Positions 16,127-23,600 of a stretch of DNA of 54,401 bases are shown one piece after another. Origin of the DNA: Candidatus Yanofskyibacteriota bacterium (GTDB lineage Bacteria; Patescibacteriota; Minisyncoccia; 2-02-FULL-40-12; GWA2-44-9); the NCBI GenBank assembly GCA_020847715.1, contig JADLBM010000013.1, positions 1 to 54,401 on the forward strand, in the 5' to 3' direction. The translations under genes were made by a program, and so were the position numbers. The stretch's first letter is position 1; each line of letters begins with the position of its first letter. Under the pieces are notes generated by a model, which saw only the letters and a list, made by a program, of their open reading frames with translations, made no database searches and was not told where the DNA came from.

Positions 16127-17665
16127 TCACGGAACGGCATGGCACGCCGCGCATTCGTTGCTCACGGCGTTGCCATCATGACACATGCCACAGCGCTCAG
16201 GCGCATGCATGTCGCGCCCAATCCCGCTGTGTGATGTTCGCGGCAGGATACTGAACCGTCCTGCATGACAGTCAGCGCAGGCTCCGAATGCGGAGTGCAT
16301 CTCGTGACTGAAAACGACAGGGCCAGGGCTGCCAGCCGATGGCGTAAACGCGAACGCCTTCGGAAGTGCAGGGTATGACGCGGGGACACCGCTTCCCACT
16401 TCAGAGCGCGTCGCTGAAGGCTGGTATGCGGAGAAGTCTCGTACCGCATTTACCATGAGCATGCCCGCTGCAACCCACACCGCGAGGATCCACAGCTTCG
16501 CCGGCGTCACGAGACAGCAGCTCGGCTTATCCTTACACGTCTGCCCTTCCTCCAAGCATGGCTTGGCATCCGGAAAGATGCGCAGGGTACGCGCCGCAAC
16601 GGCAAAAAGCCCGACCGCCACCACGACAAGCGTCAGTGTCACGGAGAGCTCCATCCAGCTGGGAACGTACTTCGTCCCCGAAGCGCGGACGAGACCCGTC
16701 ATGCTGACATTGAAGCGGTTCAGAATGAATCCGACGACTGTCATGAGGCCGGCCATGAAGAGTCCGAGGCGGTTCTTCCGCGCATTCGGCATCATCATGA
16801 GCACCATCGCACCGATAGGAGCGAGAATGACCTCGGCAAGGAACATGCATCGTTCAAAGCCGGGAACCGCAACCAAATACCAGACGCCCCGATCGGTCAG
16901 GTCAATGACCCGTGCAATACCGTACACGCCGAGCACAACGACGAGCACCCGCCCCAGACTGGAGAGGATGTCAACCTCCAGCTCCATGTTGAACGCCTTG
17001 GAGCTGAGGAACGATTCGACAATGACCATGCCACACCCAATCGCAAGCGCCGAGGCGAAGAAGAACATCGGAAGCCATGGTGAGTACCAGAGCGGATGCA
17101 GCTTCGATGGCACGATGAGGAACAGCGATCCCAGCGACGACTGGTGGAGGGTAGAGAGAATGATGCCCAGAATCACCAGGGGAACGGTGATGGTCAACGC
17201 CGCCCGCGCGGCGAGCGTCATCCGCAACCGCTCGAACACGAATGCGCTGAATTCTACCGCGAGCACCGTCGTGTAGAGGGTGACGCACCACGAAATCTCG
17301 AACATCACCGAGTGCGGATTCCACATGATGAGCGGATGCCAGATGCGGTACGGATGCCCGAGGTCGAACAGGAGGCCAACGATGGCCGCGAGGTACCCGA
17401 TGAATCCGGTCATGATTGCCGCTCGGACGAGCGGCTTGTAGCGATCCAGATGCAGGATGTAGACCGCACCACTGAGCGTGAACGCGCCAGCGGCAAGCGC
17501 CACCCCACATAGGACGTCAAAACTGATCCACAACCCCCACGGGAACTGGTCGCTGAGATGCGTGCTCGCACCCAGCCCCTTGAACACGCGGATGGTCATG
17601 CTGTACAGGCCCGCCGTCAGGACGGCAAGCAGGAACAGCCATCCGATGTGCAGTCTGCGTTTCAT
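16127..17665 (-). CDS. HybB/NrfD-type quinone-interacting protein fused to triheme cytochrome c
   Basis: 512 residues; start MKRRLHIGWLF has AAGGAG five bases upstream, and its ATG overlaps the ferredoxin stop (ATGA). Residues about 5-425 form some ten membrane helices with NrfD/HybB features (QFPWGLWISFDVLCG, DLGHPYRIWHPLIMWNPHSVMFE). A Cys-rich loop (CLEEGQTCKDKPSCC) precedes the last helix. The tail carries three CxxCH heme sites (CADCH at about 463, CGMCH at 492, CAACH at 505) plus FSHEMH as a probable ligand, like a c7/c3-type cytochrome. Likely passes electrons between quinones and the heme domain outside the membrane. The fusion is unusual. Confidence 0.85.
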   Translation of the reverse strand: MKRRLHIGWLFLLAVLTAGLYSMTIRVFKGLGASTHLSDQFPWGLWISFDVLCGVALAAGAFTLSGAVYILHLDRYKPLVRAAIMTGFIGYLAAIVGLLFDLGHPYRIWHPLIMWNPHSVMFEISWCVTLYTTVLAVEFSAFVFERLRMTLAARAALTITVPLVILGIILSTLHQSSLGSLFLIVPSKLHPLWYSPWLPMFFFASALAIGCGMVIVESFLSSKAFNMELEVDILSSLGRVLVVVLGVYGIARVIDLTDRGVWYLVAVPGFERCMFLAEVILAPIGAMVLMMMPNARKNRLGLFMAGLMTVVGFILNRFNVSMTGLVRASGTKYVPSWMELSVTLTLVVVAVGLFAVAARTLRIFPDAKPCLEEGQTCKDKPSCCLVTPAKLWILAVWVAAGMLMVNAVRDFSAYQPSATRSEVGSGVPASYPALPKAFAFTPSAGSPGPVVFSHEMHSAFGACADCHAGRFSILPRTSHSGIGRDMHAPERCGMCHDGNAVSNECAACHAVP

Positions 17666-18411
17666 TGCTGCTCCTTCCGAGCCGCACGCACTTCTTCGCG
17701 GCGCTTCGTGAGCCACCACAGTCCGGTCAGCATCGCTCCACCCAGCAGAACGACGCGCGGGACATTGACGAGTGCCTCCCACGTCAGGGATGGCATTGGG
17801 TTGCTCGAGAGGTTCGTGGGATATCCCAGCTCCTCGAGCGAGATGTCCGTCAGGATGAGGAGCGATGTCCCACCAACTTCGTGCTCCCCGTACACACGGT
17901 CGAGGTATGCCCCCTTGCCCGCAGCGATACGCTCGTGCGCAACATGCAGAAGCGCACTCCGCTCACCGTAGAGGAGCGCACCCGTCGGGCACGCCGCCGC
18001 ACACGCTGGGGACTCCCCCGCAGCGATGCGGCTATGACAGAGATCACACTTCCGGACATACGGAAGCTGCTTGCTCCACTCGTACTTCGGAACGCAGAAC
18101 GGGCACGCGATCACACAGTACCGGCACCCAATACAGCGTTCTTGGTGATACACCACCGCGCCAACCGGAGTTTTCTCCAGCGCGGCAACCGGACACACCG
18201 ATGCGCAAGTCGGCTGCACACAGTGCATGCACGAATGTCGAACCCCGCGGCCCTGCCGACGCTCCATCGCAAGGAACGCCGTGTCAGACAGCGCATCCTG
18301 TGTGAAGTCGCCTTCGGGTATCGGAAGCTTGTTGCGTTCTTTGTCAGCCAACCAGCACGCTCCACAGAGCGCGCAGGCGGTGACATCGAACAAAAGGCCC
18401 ATTGCGGTCAT
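17662..18411 (-). CDS. HybA/NrfC-like ferredoxin with four 4Fe-4S clusters and a C-terminal anchor
   Basis: 249 residues. Sixteen cysteines fall in the four-cluster order of the DmsB/HybA/NrfC family: CALCGAC (12-18), CMHCVQPTCASVCP (about 62-75), CIGCRYCVIACP (about 93-104), and CDLCH with CAAACP (about 121-140). There is no N-terminal Tat or Sec signal, unlike HybA, but a C-terminal helix (VVLLGGAMLTGLWWLTKRR) can anchor it. It would wire the clusters to the NrfD partner encoded four bases later. AAGGAG sits eight bases before the ATG. No catalytic molybdenum or hydrogenase subunit lies in the window, so the electron source is unknown. Confidence 0.85.
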   Translation of the reverse strand: MTAMGLLFDVTACALCGACWLADKERNKLPIPEGDFTQDALSDTAFLAMERRQGRGVRHSCMHCVQPTCASVCPVAALEKTPVGAVVYHQERCIGCRYCVIACPFCVPKYEWSKQLPYVRKCDLCHSRIAAGESPACAAACPTGALLYGERSALLHVAHERIAAGKGAYLDRVYGEHEVGGTSLLILTDISLEELGYPTNLSSNPMPSLTWEALVNVPRVVLLGGAMLTGLWWLTKRREEVRAARKEQQ

Positions 18412-18465
18412 GACGCCTTCTCCTTGTTGAATTGTGAACGATCAACGCACTCACGATACTCCCAA

Positions 18466-18492
18466 CAAAAAACGCCCACAAGGGACGCGCGT
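18466..18492 (-). terminator. Probable terminator of the 105-residue membrane protein gene
   Basis: An imperfect GC stem (GCGTCCC-TTGT-GGGCG) followed by TTTTTTG on the minus strand, 17 bases past the stop. Confidence 0.6.
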
Positions 18493-18509
18493 CGAACATG
18501 CACCGCGCG

Positions 18510-18827
18510 CTACGCGTTCATCATCGCAAGGACGACACCGGTGAGGACGGCAAGGACAAGAAGGATGCCAATCGTTGAGCCCAGCAGGGAAAGCGCGTCG
18601 CTCTTTCGCCCGTCGAGATACCACAGTATCGGGCGACCAAGCACCAAGAACCCCGTGATGGCCGCGGACGACACGAACAGGAGTAGCATCATGACGGGAA
18701 TGAGTGGTGACTTTCCGTCCGGTCCGAACATCTGGGACGCATAGAAAAAGAACAGCGCGATTCCGACGATGTAGAGCGCGGTAAGCGCCGCGTTCAGGAG
18801 AGCCTGCGTGAATACCGCTTTCTTCAT
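18510..18827 (-). CDS. Three-helix membrane protein (CPR-type hypothetical)
   Basis: 105 residues from MKKAVFTQALLNAALTALYIVG. Three helices: about 14-30, 45-63 and 82-103. A conserved-looking loop (GRPILWYLDGRKSDAL) separates helices two and three. Proteins of this appearance recur in Parcubacteria, but without a function. The start is fixed by the extended -10 box six bases upstream. Confidence 0.7.
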   Translation of the reverse strand: MKKAVFTQALLNAALTALYIVGIALFFFYASQMFGPDGKSPLIPVMMLLLFVSSAAITGFLVLGRPILWYLDGRKSDALSLLGSTIGILLVLAVLTGVVLAMMNA

Positions 18828-18833
18828 GCCCAC

Positions 18834-18842
18834 AGTATACCA
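18834..18842 (-). promoter_or_regulatory. Extended -10 (TGgTATACT), leaderless start
   Basis: Exactly six bases before the ATG at 18827. The T run of the preceding terminator sits just upstream, where a -35 would be. Confidence 0.7.
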
Positions 18843-18857
18843 CACGAGCGCCCCAAC

Positions 18858-18879
18858 AAAAACCGCCCACAAGGGGCGG
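18858..18879 (-). terminator. Terminator of the EamA-like operon
   Basis: CCGCCC/GGGCGG stem with TTTTTGTTG tail on the minus strand; it abuts the next promoter. Confidence 0.85.
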
Positions 18880-18913
18880 CGTGCTCACTTCGCGCGTCGG
18901 AGATTCGTACCGA

Positions 18914-19339
18914 CTATTTCGAAGAGAGTCCGAGACCTGAAACACCAATGACCGCCATCAGGAAGAACACGGTTTCTCGGAGCGTAAACCGCTGACCCAT
19001 CGACACGGTGATGGCGGCGCTCACCAGTGGATACGCCGCCGTGATTGCCGCCGCGATGGGCAGGTTTGCGTTCGGATGTGCGAAGGCGTAGTTGCAGCAC
19101 AGGAGAGCGCCCACATACATGAGCGCCATCACCACGCCAATCGTCGCAACCCTCCCAGTAAGCTGCGACGAGAACCCGGACATCCGATACAGGATGATGC
19201 CAGTCGCGAGGTAGGTAGCACCCACGAACAGGAACATCCCCGACTGTCCCAGTGTTACGACCGTCGACTTCCACGGGAAAACGACGATTCCGAAGAGCAG
19301 GGCCGCACCAAGCGCGGCAAGGTTCGGGTGAATGTTCAT
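18914..19339 (-). CDS. Single-EamA-domain small transporter
   Basis: 141 residues from MNIHPNLAALGAALLFG. Five hydrophobic segments, and the second half reads as an EamA/DMT repeat (YVGALLCCNYAFAHPNANLPIAAAITAAYPLVSAAI, ETVFFLMAVIGVSGLGL). Single-repeat members probably work as dimers to export small metabolites. AGGGG lies eight bases before the ATG, which overlaps the stop of the upstream gene by four bases. Last gene of a three-gene operon. Confidence 0.75.
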   Translation of the reverse strand: MNIHPNLAALGAALLFGIVVFPWKSTVVTLGQSGMFLFVGATYLATGIILYRMSGFSSQLTGRVATIGVVMALMYVGALLCCNYAFAHPNANLPIAAAITAAYPLVSAAITVSMGQRFTLRETVFFLMAVIGVSGLGLSSK

Positions 19340-19551
19340 CGCCGATTCCCCTCCTGCGCACGACGGGCAACTCGCACCCACTCATATCTTGTAAAGAACC
19401 ACGAGTGCGTAAACGGCTGCCCCATGCAGTCGAACGTCGAAGCAGCAACCCTGAACCCCGAAGGCGTCTGATCGATTGCTGTAATCGTCGACTGCATGTT
19501 ACGCATCCAGATCACATCTCCTACCCGGAGATCCTTTGCTCGCACCCTCAC
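19336..19551 (-). CDS. Small SH3-like hypothetical protein
   Basis: 71 residues from a GTG start with GGAGG five to six bases upstream. The start (MRVRAKDLRVGDVIWM) resembles hint-like or KOW/SH3-like beta proteins that begin with a DLRVGDVI strand. The gene overlaps both neighbours by four bases (GTGA and ATGA), so the three form one translationally coupled operon. Function unknown. Confidence 0.6.
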   Translation of the reverse strand: MRVRAKDLRVGDVIWMRNMQSTITAIDQTPSGFRVAASTFDCMGQPFTHSWFFTRYEWVRVARRAQEGNRR

Positions 19552-19769
19552 TTCGCCCTCCTCGTGCTATCCACGGGAAGCACCATCGGCGGCGGAGTGC
19601 GCCCCGTCGTCGTGGTTCCCGCAATGATGCCGTTGGAAAACGCTGCGGTTGCCGGTCCGAATTCGGACTTCGAGCGAAAACCCGCGGTTCGCTCGGCCCT
19701 GATGTACCGCTCCCGAGAAACCTCGCGCCAGGGAAGTCCCGGCCGTCGCAACCAGTACCGCTTCTGCAT
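19548..19769 (-). CDS. Small basic hypothetical protein
   Basis: 73 residues from ATG (MQKRYWLRRPGLPWREV) with GGAGG five bases upstream, preferred over the track's GTG two codons earlier. Basic N terminus with WREVSRERYIRAERT, and a Thr/Pro-rich tail. No family recognised. First gene of the operon leading to the EamA-like transporter. Confidence 0.55.
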   Translation of the reverse strand: MQKRYWLRRPGLPWREVSRERYIRAERTAGFRSKSEFGPATAAFSNGIIAGTTTTGRTPPPMVLPVDSTRRAK

Positions 19770-19814
19770 CTCCACCTCCGGCCCGAGTATGCCACGCTTC
19801 CTCAGTCCTGTGAA

Positions 19815-19843
19815 TTGACAAATGCATAAATATGGTATATATT
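19815..19843 (+). promoter_or_regulatory. Promoter TTGACA-17-TATATT
   Basis: Near-consensus promoter of the 121-residue gene, followed by GGAGGTGAGGC as ribosome site. Confidence 0.85.
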
Positions 19844-19874
19844 GAAGTCAGCATCCATTCCTCGGAGGTGAGGC

Positions 19875-20240
19875 ATGCGAGAGATGGCAGAAGTGACCGG
19901 CTACGCGCCGGCCGAACTCCTCCAGGCCCTGTGTAGCGCTCCCTGGGAGCCCATCCAGGACGATGAAGGCGGGAAGGTCTTCACCGGCGTCACCTTCGCC
20001 GGCCACCAGCTCGTCAAGGACGGTGGGAGCGAGGACTTCCCCGTCACGGTCGTCGTCGTGGACGAGAGCACCAGCGAATGCTTCATGGTGAAGGGGCGGA
20101 CGTTCGAGAGCGTCCTCCCGCAGGTCGCCCAAAGCTCGGAGAACTGGATCCTCAACTATCCGCTCTTCCGAGAGCCGCGAGACGGCTTCGTCCGGTACTC
20201 GCTGGGTATCATCCCGCAGATCCTGAAGAAGAGCGCCTGA
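19875..20240 (+). CDS. Small cytoplasmic hypothetical protein
   Basis: 121 residues, soluble, acidic, without signal or helices. GGAGGTGAGGC precedes the ATG. Features: FTGVTFAGHQLVKDGG, VTVVVVDESTSECFMVKG (a likely central beta strand) and a C-terminal FVRYSLGIIPQILKK. No family recognised. A single-gene cassette with its own promoter and terminator. Confidence 0.65.
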   Translation: MREMAEVTGYAPAELLQALCSAPWEPIQDDEGGKVFTGVTFAGHQLVKDGGSEDFPVTVVVVDESTSECFMVKGRTFESVLPQVAQSSENWILNYPLFREPRDGFVRYSLGIIPQILKKSA

Positions 20241-20252
20241 GCACCCTACCCC

Positions 20253-20280
20253 GCCGCGCAGTACCCCTGCGCGGCTTTTT
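20253..20280 (+). terminator. Terminator of the 121-residue gene
   Basis: GCCGCGCA/TGCGCGGC stem followed by TTTTTA. Confidence 0.88.
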
Positions 20281-20284
20281 ATTA

Positions 20285-20313
20285 CAACAAAAAAGCGGCC
20301 ACTGCTGGCCGCT
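20285..20313 (-). terminator. Terminator of the hydrolase gene
   Basis: AGCGGCCA-CTGC-TGGCCGCT with TTTTTTGTTG on the minus strand; back to back with the plus terminator. Confidence 0.88.
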
Positions 20314-20318
20314 GGCAT

Positions 20319-20927
20319 CTAGAGTGCGCGGATTTCTCGAACTAACTCGGGAAATGTCGGTTGGTTGAAATGCCCCAAACCTGAGCAGACACGAAATACC
20401 ACGGGGTGAAGGGCGCCCCAGTATTCCCCCGCATGCCATAGCGGCACAACAGGATCGTCCGGGCTGTGGTAGATGATGATGCGCCCGCCTTGTCGCTTAA
20501 ACCGCTTCAGCGAGGATGGGAGCGTGAAGTCACCCAATGACTCATGCAAGCCTTCTGCCGTGAACGGCGTGGCAATGAGGATGGTCGCCTTAATCCGCTT
20601 GGGAAACCGGTGCATCGAGAGGTACTTCGCAAGGAAGAGGCCTCCCAGCGAATGCCCGACCAGCACGACGCCGTCCTTGAGAAACGGGATGATCTTCCGA
20701 AACCAGATGGCCCACTCCGTGTACTTCGCGTTGTCTGGAGTGGGCATTTTCGGCTGAACCACCTGAAACTTCGGGCCCAACCTCTGTGCGAACGAGTCCT
20801 TCCAGCCTCTCTTCATGAGCCGCCCAAAGTCGAGCTTCACACGTTTTAGATTCTTCAGGTAAGCCTCGTATGAGTCGTAGGTACTGCCGCCACCTATGAC
20901 TACGACCTGCCGCACACGCTGCGCCAT
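20319..20927 (-). CDS. RBBP9/YdeN-like alpha/beta hydrolase
   Basis: 202 residues. The nucleophile elbow GHSLGG is at about 97-102, the acid in HSPDDPVVP at about 153-161, and the histidine in GLGHFNQPTFPEL at about 185, in the right order for a serine hydrolase. The N terminus (VVVIGGGSTYDSYEAYL) and the short length fit the RBBP9 family (PF06821), whose substrates are mostly unknown. GGAGG lies seven bases before the ATG. Monocistronic. Confidence 0.8.
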   Translation of the reverse strand: MAQRVRQVVVIGGGSTYDSYEAYLKNLKRVKLDFGRLMKRGWKDSFAQRLGPKFQVVQPKMPTPDNAKYTEWAIWFRKIIPFLKDGVVLVGHSLGGLFLAKYLSMHRFPKRIKATILIATPFTAEGLHESLGDFTLPSSLKRFKRQGGRIIIYHSPDDPVVPLWHAGEYWGALHPVVFRVCSGLGHFNQPTFPELVREIRAL

Positions 20928-21029
20928 CAGTCACCTCCGGTCAGTATTCTGCCACACTATTTAGTGTTTGTCGATACTTCGCGGCATTGGATTTATTGCA
21001 AGAAAAATAGCCGCTCGGAACAGCCCCGC

Positions 21030-21587
21030 TCAGAGCGCACGCGCGAGATATCCAACGAGGAAGATGCCGACCGTATTGAATACGAACGAAAGCGGAATGA
21101 AAAGAGAAAGGCGCATACGCGTGAAACCGAGAAGACTCACCCCCAATTCATCGGGAAGCGGTGACGCAATAATGAGGCCGCCGAGGAAGAACGTGAACCA
21201 TCGAACGTACCGAAACCGGAGCAACGCGCGAGCTCGCCGCCACACTCCCTGATGTCGAAGTAGCTCAAACAGATGCTCGGAAAGCCGGTCACGAACGAAT
21301 CGAAAGATAATAAGGTCGCCGACGACAGCGCCCATACCACCGAATACCGCCACCACTGCAAGTGAGTTCTCGTGCGCCATCTCACCAAGCACCACCACTG
21401 CTGGGGCAACCGTGAACACCGACGTGAAGAACATCCCAGCAACAAAACTGCCAACCGCTTCGATCTGCTTCGTCGCCGTAAGTACATCTGCCAGTGCGTG
21501 GGTTCGCACCAAGAGGATCGCGATCAAAACGCTCAATACGACCGTCGCGAAATCCCGTACCAGTGGCGCATGCGACCATTTCACCAT
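21030..21587 (-). CDS. DedA/VTT-like membrane protein
   Basis: 185 residues from MVKWSHAPLV. About five hydrophobic segments. The middle, VVGDLIIFRFVRDRLSEHLFELLR, resembles the GD-x-x-x-Y/F-x-x-G/D-R part of DedA proteins, and ASPLPDELGVSLLGFTRM resembles their second motif. It is shorter than typical DedA (about 200-220), so the family call is tentative. A TATACT box lies five bases before the ATG. Confidence 0.6.
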   Translation of the reverse strand: MVKWSHAPLVRDFATVVLSVLIAILLVRTHALADVLTATKQIEAVGSFVAGMFFTSVFTVAPAVVVLGEMAHENSLAVVAVFGGMGAVVGDLIIFRFVRDRLSEHLFELLRHQGVWRRARALLRFRYVRWFTFFLGGLIIASPLPDELGVSLLGFTRMRLSLFIPLSFVFNTVGIFLVGYLARAL

Positions 21588-21592
21588 ACCGC

Positions 21593-21601
21593 AGTATACC
21601 A
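21593..21601 (-). promoter_or_regulatory. Extended -10 (TGgTATACT)
   Basis: Five bases before the ATG at 21587; leaderless or nearly so. Confidence 0.6.
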
Positions 21602-21631
21602 CATGATCCATCGTGAACGGGGTGCCGATTA

Positions 21632-21660
21632 TTGACTAAGCATGGTATTTTTTGTATACA
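21632..21660 (+). promoter_or_regulatory. Promoter TTGACT-17-TATACA
   Basis: Drives the 93-residue Cys-containing gene; the leader carries AAAGGAG. Confidence 0.75.
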
Positions 21661-21687
21661 AATCCTAGCACATCGAAAGGAGCTGCC

Positions 21688-21969
21688 GTGGCGAAACTGA
21701 AAGCGCCGAAGAACTGCATGGACTGCCCTCACCACGAGGTCGTCCGCGATCCCGACCCTGACGACTGGTTCTGCGATGACGATAAGGCCATCGTCTGCAC
21801 GCTCACTCCCAACCCGAAGAAGAAGCCGCAGTCCCGCTTCCTGTCCGAGCGCTCCCCGCACCGCGCCGTGATGTGCGCGATTCGGCCCTACAACCTCCGC
21901 AAAGAGGGCGCCTCCCCCGCGTGGTGTCCCATCAAGCAGCAGGAAGAAGCGCAAGCGGTGAAAGACTGA
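21688..21969 (+). CDS. Small Cys-rich hypothetical protein
   Basis: 93 residues from a GTG with AAAGGAG five bases upstream. Six cysteines: CMDCPHHEVV, WFCDDDKAIVC, VMCAIRPYNL and WCPI. The arrangement suggests one or two metal sites. A basic Pro/Lys patch (PNPKKKPQSRFL) lies in the middle. No family recognised. Single-gene cassette. Confidence 0.65.
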   Translation: MAKLKAPKNCMDCPHHEVVRDPDPDDWFCDDDKAIVCTLTPNPKKKPQSRFLSERSPHRAVMCAIRPYNLRKEGASPAWCPIKQQEEAQAVKD

Positions 21970-21974
21970 CCCTC

Positions 21975-21999
21975 CGGCGATCCTCATGATCGCCGTTTT
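21975..21999 (+). terminator. Terminator of the small Cys-rich gene
   Basis: CGGCGATC-CTCAT-GATCGCCG followed by TTTT. Confidence 0.85.
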
Positions 22000-22003
22000 C
22001 ATA

Positions 22004-22029
22004 CAAAAAACACCCGCGAATGCGGGTGT
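22004..22029 (-). terminator. Terminator of the two-gene cassette 22541-22036
   Basis: ACACCCGC-GAAT-GCGGGTGT with a minus-strand T run. Confidence 0.88.
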
Positions 22030-22035
22030 GCAGAG

Positions 22036-22299
22036 CTAGCCAAGCTCGATGCCGTTGTACTTGCCGATCTTTTTGCCCCGAAGCGTAACGGTCCACCCGG
22101 CACGCTCGTACCGCCGCTTGAGTTCCGTCCACACCTTCACATGGAGACGAGGGCACCGCTGCTCGGAAAAATCGATGATGATGGGCGCGTTGTAGTACTG
22201 CTCGAAGAGGAGAGCATCAATCTCACTCTCGACACGCTTCAGCTGCTCTCGCTGAAAGCGATCGAGCTTCAGGAGAGCGTCGTCCTTTTGAATCGCCAT
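22036..22299 (-). CDS. Small basic hypothetical protein
   Basis: 87 residues from ATG (MAIQKDDALLKLDRFQ) with AGGAG five bases upstream. N-terminal helix with heptad-like leucines (about 8-33), then a beta/alpha part (APIIIDFSEQRCPRLHVKVWTELKRRYERAGW) that resembles small phage-type proteins. It follows the next gene by eight bases. Function unknown. Confidence 0.6.
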   Translation of the reverse strand: MAIQKDDALLKLDRFQREQLKRVESEIDALLFEQYYNAPIIIDFSEQRCPRLHVKVWTELKRRYERAGWTVTLRGKKIGKYNGIELG

Positions 22300-22307
22300 C
22301 ACTTCTC

Positions 22308-22541
22308 CTATTCCACCGGTGCAAACAGGTGCGCGCTCAGGGGTGCGTGGGAAGGGATGCCTTCACCGCGCACACTGACGAACATCTCGCCGTAAATCAG
22401 CTGAGCACGAACGACGGTGAATACGGTCTTCCGCTGTAGGGCCAACTGCGCCCAGGCAAGATGCCCGATGGTCCGTCGTAGGAACGGCGAATCCAGTAGA
22501 CGAACCTCCTGCCCGACTGTGAACCGCGGACAATCGCTCAT
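22308..22541 (-). CDS. Small beta-rich hypothetical protein
   Basis: 77 residues. The start carries GGAGGTGAGGC, identical to the site at 19875. FTVGQEVRLLDSPFLRR at the N terminus looks like an SH3/KOW-type strand; the rest alternates beta strands (KTVFTVVRAQLIYGEMFVSV). No family recognised. First gene of a two-gene cassette. Confidence 0.6.
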   Translation of the reverse strand: MSDCPRFTVGQEVRLLDSPFLRRTIGHLAWAQLALQRKTVFTVVRAQLIYGEMFVSVRGEGIPSHAPLSAHLFAPVE

Positions 22542-22559
22542 GCCTCACCTCCGCAGAAA

Positions 22560-22598
22560 ATCGTATAAAAAAATCGGGAAATGTCAATTTCCCGATTT
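22560..22598 (-). promoter_or_regulatory. Combined terminator and promoter
   Basis: A 12-bp stem (AAATCGGGAAAT) with T tail ends the upstream gene. TTGACA of the next promoter spans the hairpin loop and the last base of the left arm plus first of the right, and TACGAT lies 16 bases on, so the terminator's T run is the promoter spacer. Both signals are strong. Confidence 0.8.
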
Positions 22599-22603
22599 CC
22601 GCA

Positions 22604-22933
22604 CTACCGCAGCAACTCTTTGACACGCGCGGAGACCACGGTGTTCGATTTCGGTCGCGGGCTCGGGTCGACGAACGCGAATCCGTACATTGCGAGCGTG
22701 TTGGCGAGCTCGGGGGCCGGAATTCGCTGGAACCCAAGCCATGGCCCGACGACATCGCAGATGTTGAAGTACCCCTTCGTGGGACGCCCCTCGAGACGCG
22801 CCTGGACATACTTCGTCATCAGCTCAGCAGCTTTCTCCTGAGAATCTGCAACGGTAAACATCCGCATGAGCGTATGCCTGACGGGGCACCAATCGTGCTC
22901 GTACACGATGAATCCCAACCACAGTGCCTTCAT
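22604..22933 (-). CDS. Small hypothetical protein
   Basis: 109 residues from MKALWLGFIVYEHDWC with GGAGG seven bases upstream. The first 136 residues of the track ORF are noncoding in style, so I discard them. The N-terminal FIVYEHDWCPV, a helix AADSQEKAAELMTKYVQARLEG-like region (about 31-51), and GYFNICDVVGPWLGF suggest a small alpha/beta protein. No family recognised. Confidence 0.65.
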   Translation of the reverse strand: MKALWLGFIVYEHDWCPVRHTLMRMFTVADSQEKAAELMTKYVQARLEGRPTKGYFNICDVVGPWLGFQRIPAPELANTLAMYGFAFVDPSPRPKSNTVVSARVKELLR

Positions 22934-22952
22934 ACTTCCACCTCCGGCGAGC

Positions 22953-22980
22953 ATCCTAGCAGACCAGTTCGTCGATGCAA
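22953..22980 (-). promoter_or_regulatory. Probable promoter TTGCAT-16-TAGGAT
   Basis: Upstream of the 109-residue gene, leader of about 15 bases with GGAGG. Confidence 0.5.
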
Positions 22981-23051
22981 CCCCGCCCCATCGAACGATA
23001 TTCACGGTAATCCCTCGCCGGCTGGCTCGGGACGCTTTTGGACGGATACCA

Positions 23052-23079
23052 AAAGCGAAAGGCGCCCATGTAGGGCGCC
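23052..23079 (-). terminator. Terminator of the 126-residue gene
   Basis: GGCGCCC-ATGTA-GGGCGCC stem; the tail TTTCGCTTTT is interrupted. Seven bases past the stop. Confidence 0.7.
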
Positions 23080-23085
23080 GTACGA

Positions 23086-23466
23086 CTACTTTCCGAGAGC
23101 CGGCGCGATGAGCGCGTGCAACTTCTGCAGCCGCTCGCGCATGAAGTCGTTCCACGCCAGCGTCCCCGGCTGGGGATCCTCGAGCAGAGCGAGAAGCTTC
23201 TTGGTCTCGTCCTTGAGCTCGCCGAGGTCGACGCTCTTCTTCTGCCCATCTTCGACGACCGTCGCCTTCTCGGTCTCCTCGGGAAACTTCTGCCAGCTGA
23301 TGGGAGTGACCCCGCCCGTGATTCCCTCGACGCGAGCGCACTGATCCATGGCGGCCATCAGAATATCCCAGCCGTCGATCTCGCGGTCGAGCACGACCTC
23401 CCCGGCCCCGAATCCGATCCCTCGGCGATCCGGGAAAAAGTACGAAACGAAATACCGATGCTTCAC
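23086..23466 (-). CDS. Hypothetical protein
   Basis: 126 residues from a GTG with GGAGG six bases upstream (the track's TTG leaves no spacing). N-terminal beta sequence (KHRYFVSYFFPDRRGIGFGAGEVVL), then an acidic helical middle (SVDLGELKDETKKLLALLED) and a helical end. N-terminal resemblance to small phage-related proteins is only an impression. Strong promoter and own terminator. Confidence 0.65.
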   Translation of the reverse strand: MKHRYFVSYFFPDRRGIGFGAGEVVLDREIDGWDILMAAMDQCARVEGITGGVTPISWQKFPEETEKATVVEDGQKKSVDLGELKDETKKLLALLEDPQPGTLAWNDFMRERLQKLHALIAPALGK

Positions 23467-23503
23467 CTTCAACCTCCCTCCCGCGTCACAGCGAGATAAT
23501 CGT

Positions 23504-23532
23504 ATTATACGCCCATATTAGAGAGAAGTCAA
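23504..23532 (-). promoter_or_regulatory. Promoter TTGACT-17-TATAAT
   Basis: Strong promoter of the 126-residue gene. Its -35 overlaps the stop of the 23-residue upstream ORF. Confidence 0.85.
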
Positions 23533-23600
23533 TCCCGCCAGAAAAACTTCATGGCGGCGATGACGAGAATGATGATAACGACGAGTGCGAGGAGTATCAT
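23529..23600 (-). CDS. 23-residue hydrophobic peptide
   Basis: Too short for the track. It reads MILLALVVIIILVIAAMKFF then WRD: one membrane helix with a charged end. Its ATG overlaps the upstream stop (ATGA), the arrangement used by real coupled genes here. Could be a small membrane subunit or regulator of its 56-residue neighbour. Existence is plausible, not proven. Confidence 0.4.
   Translation of the reverse strand: MILLALVVIIILVIAAMKFFWRD

Noticed and set aside
20964-20990. CACTAAATAGTG-like partial palindrome upstream of the hydrolase as an operator
   Set aside because: Short, imperfect centre, single copy, and no regulator nearby.
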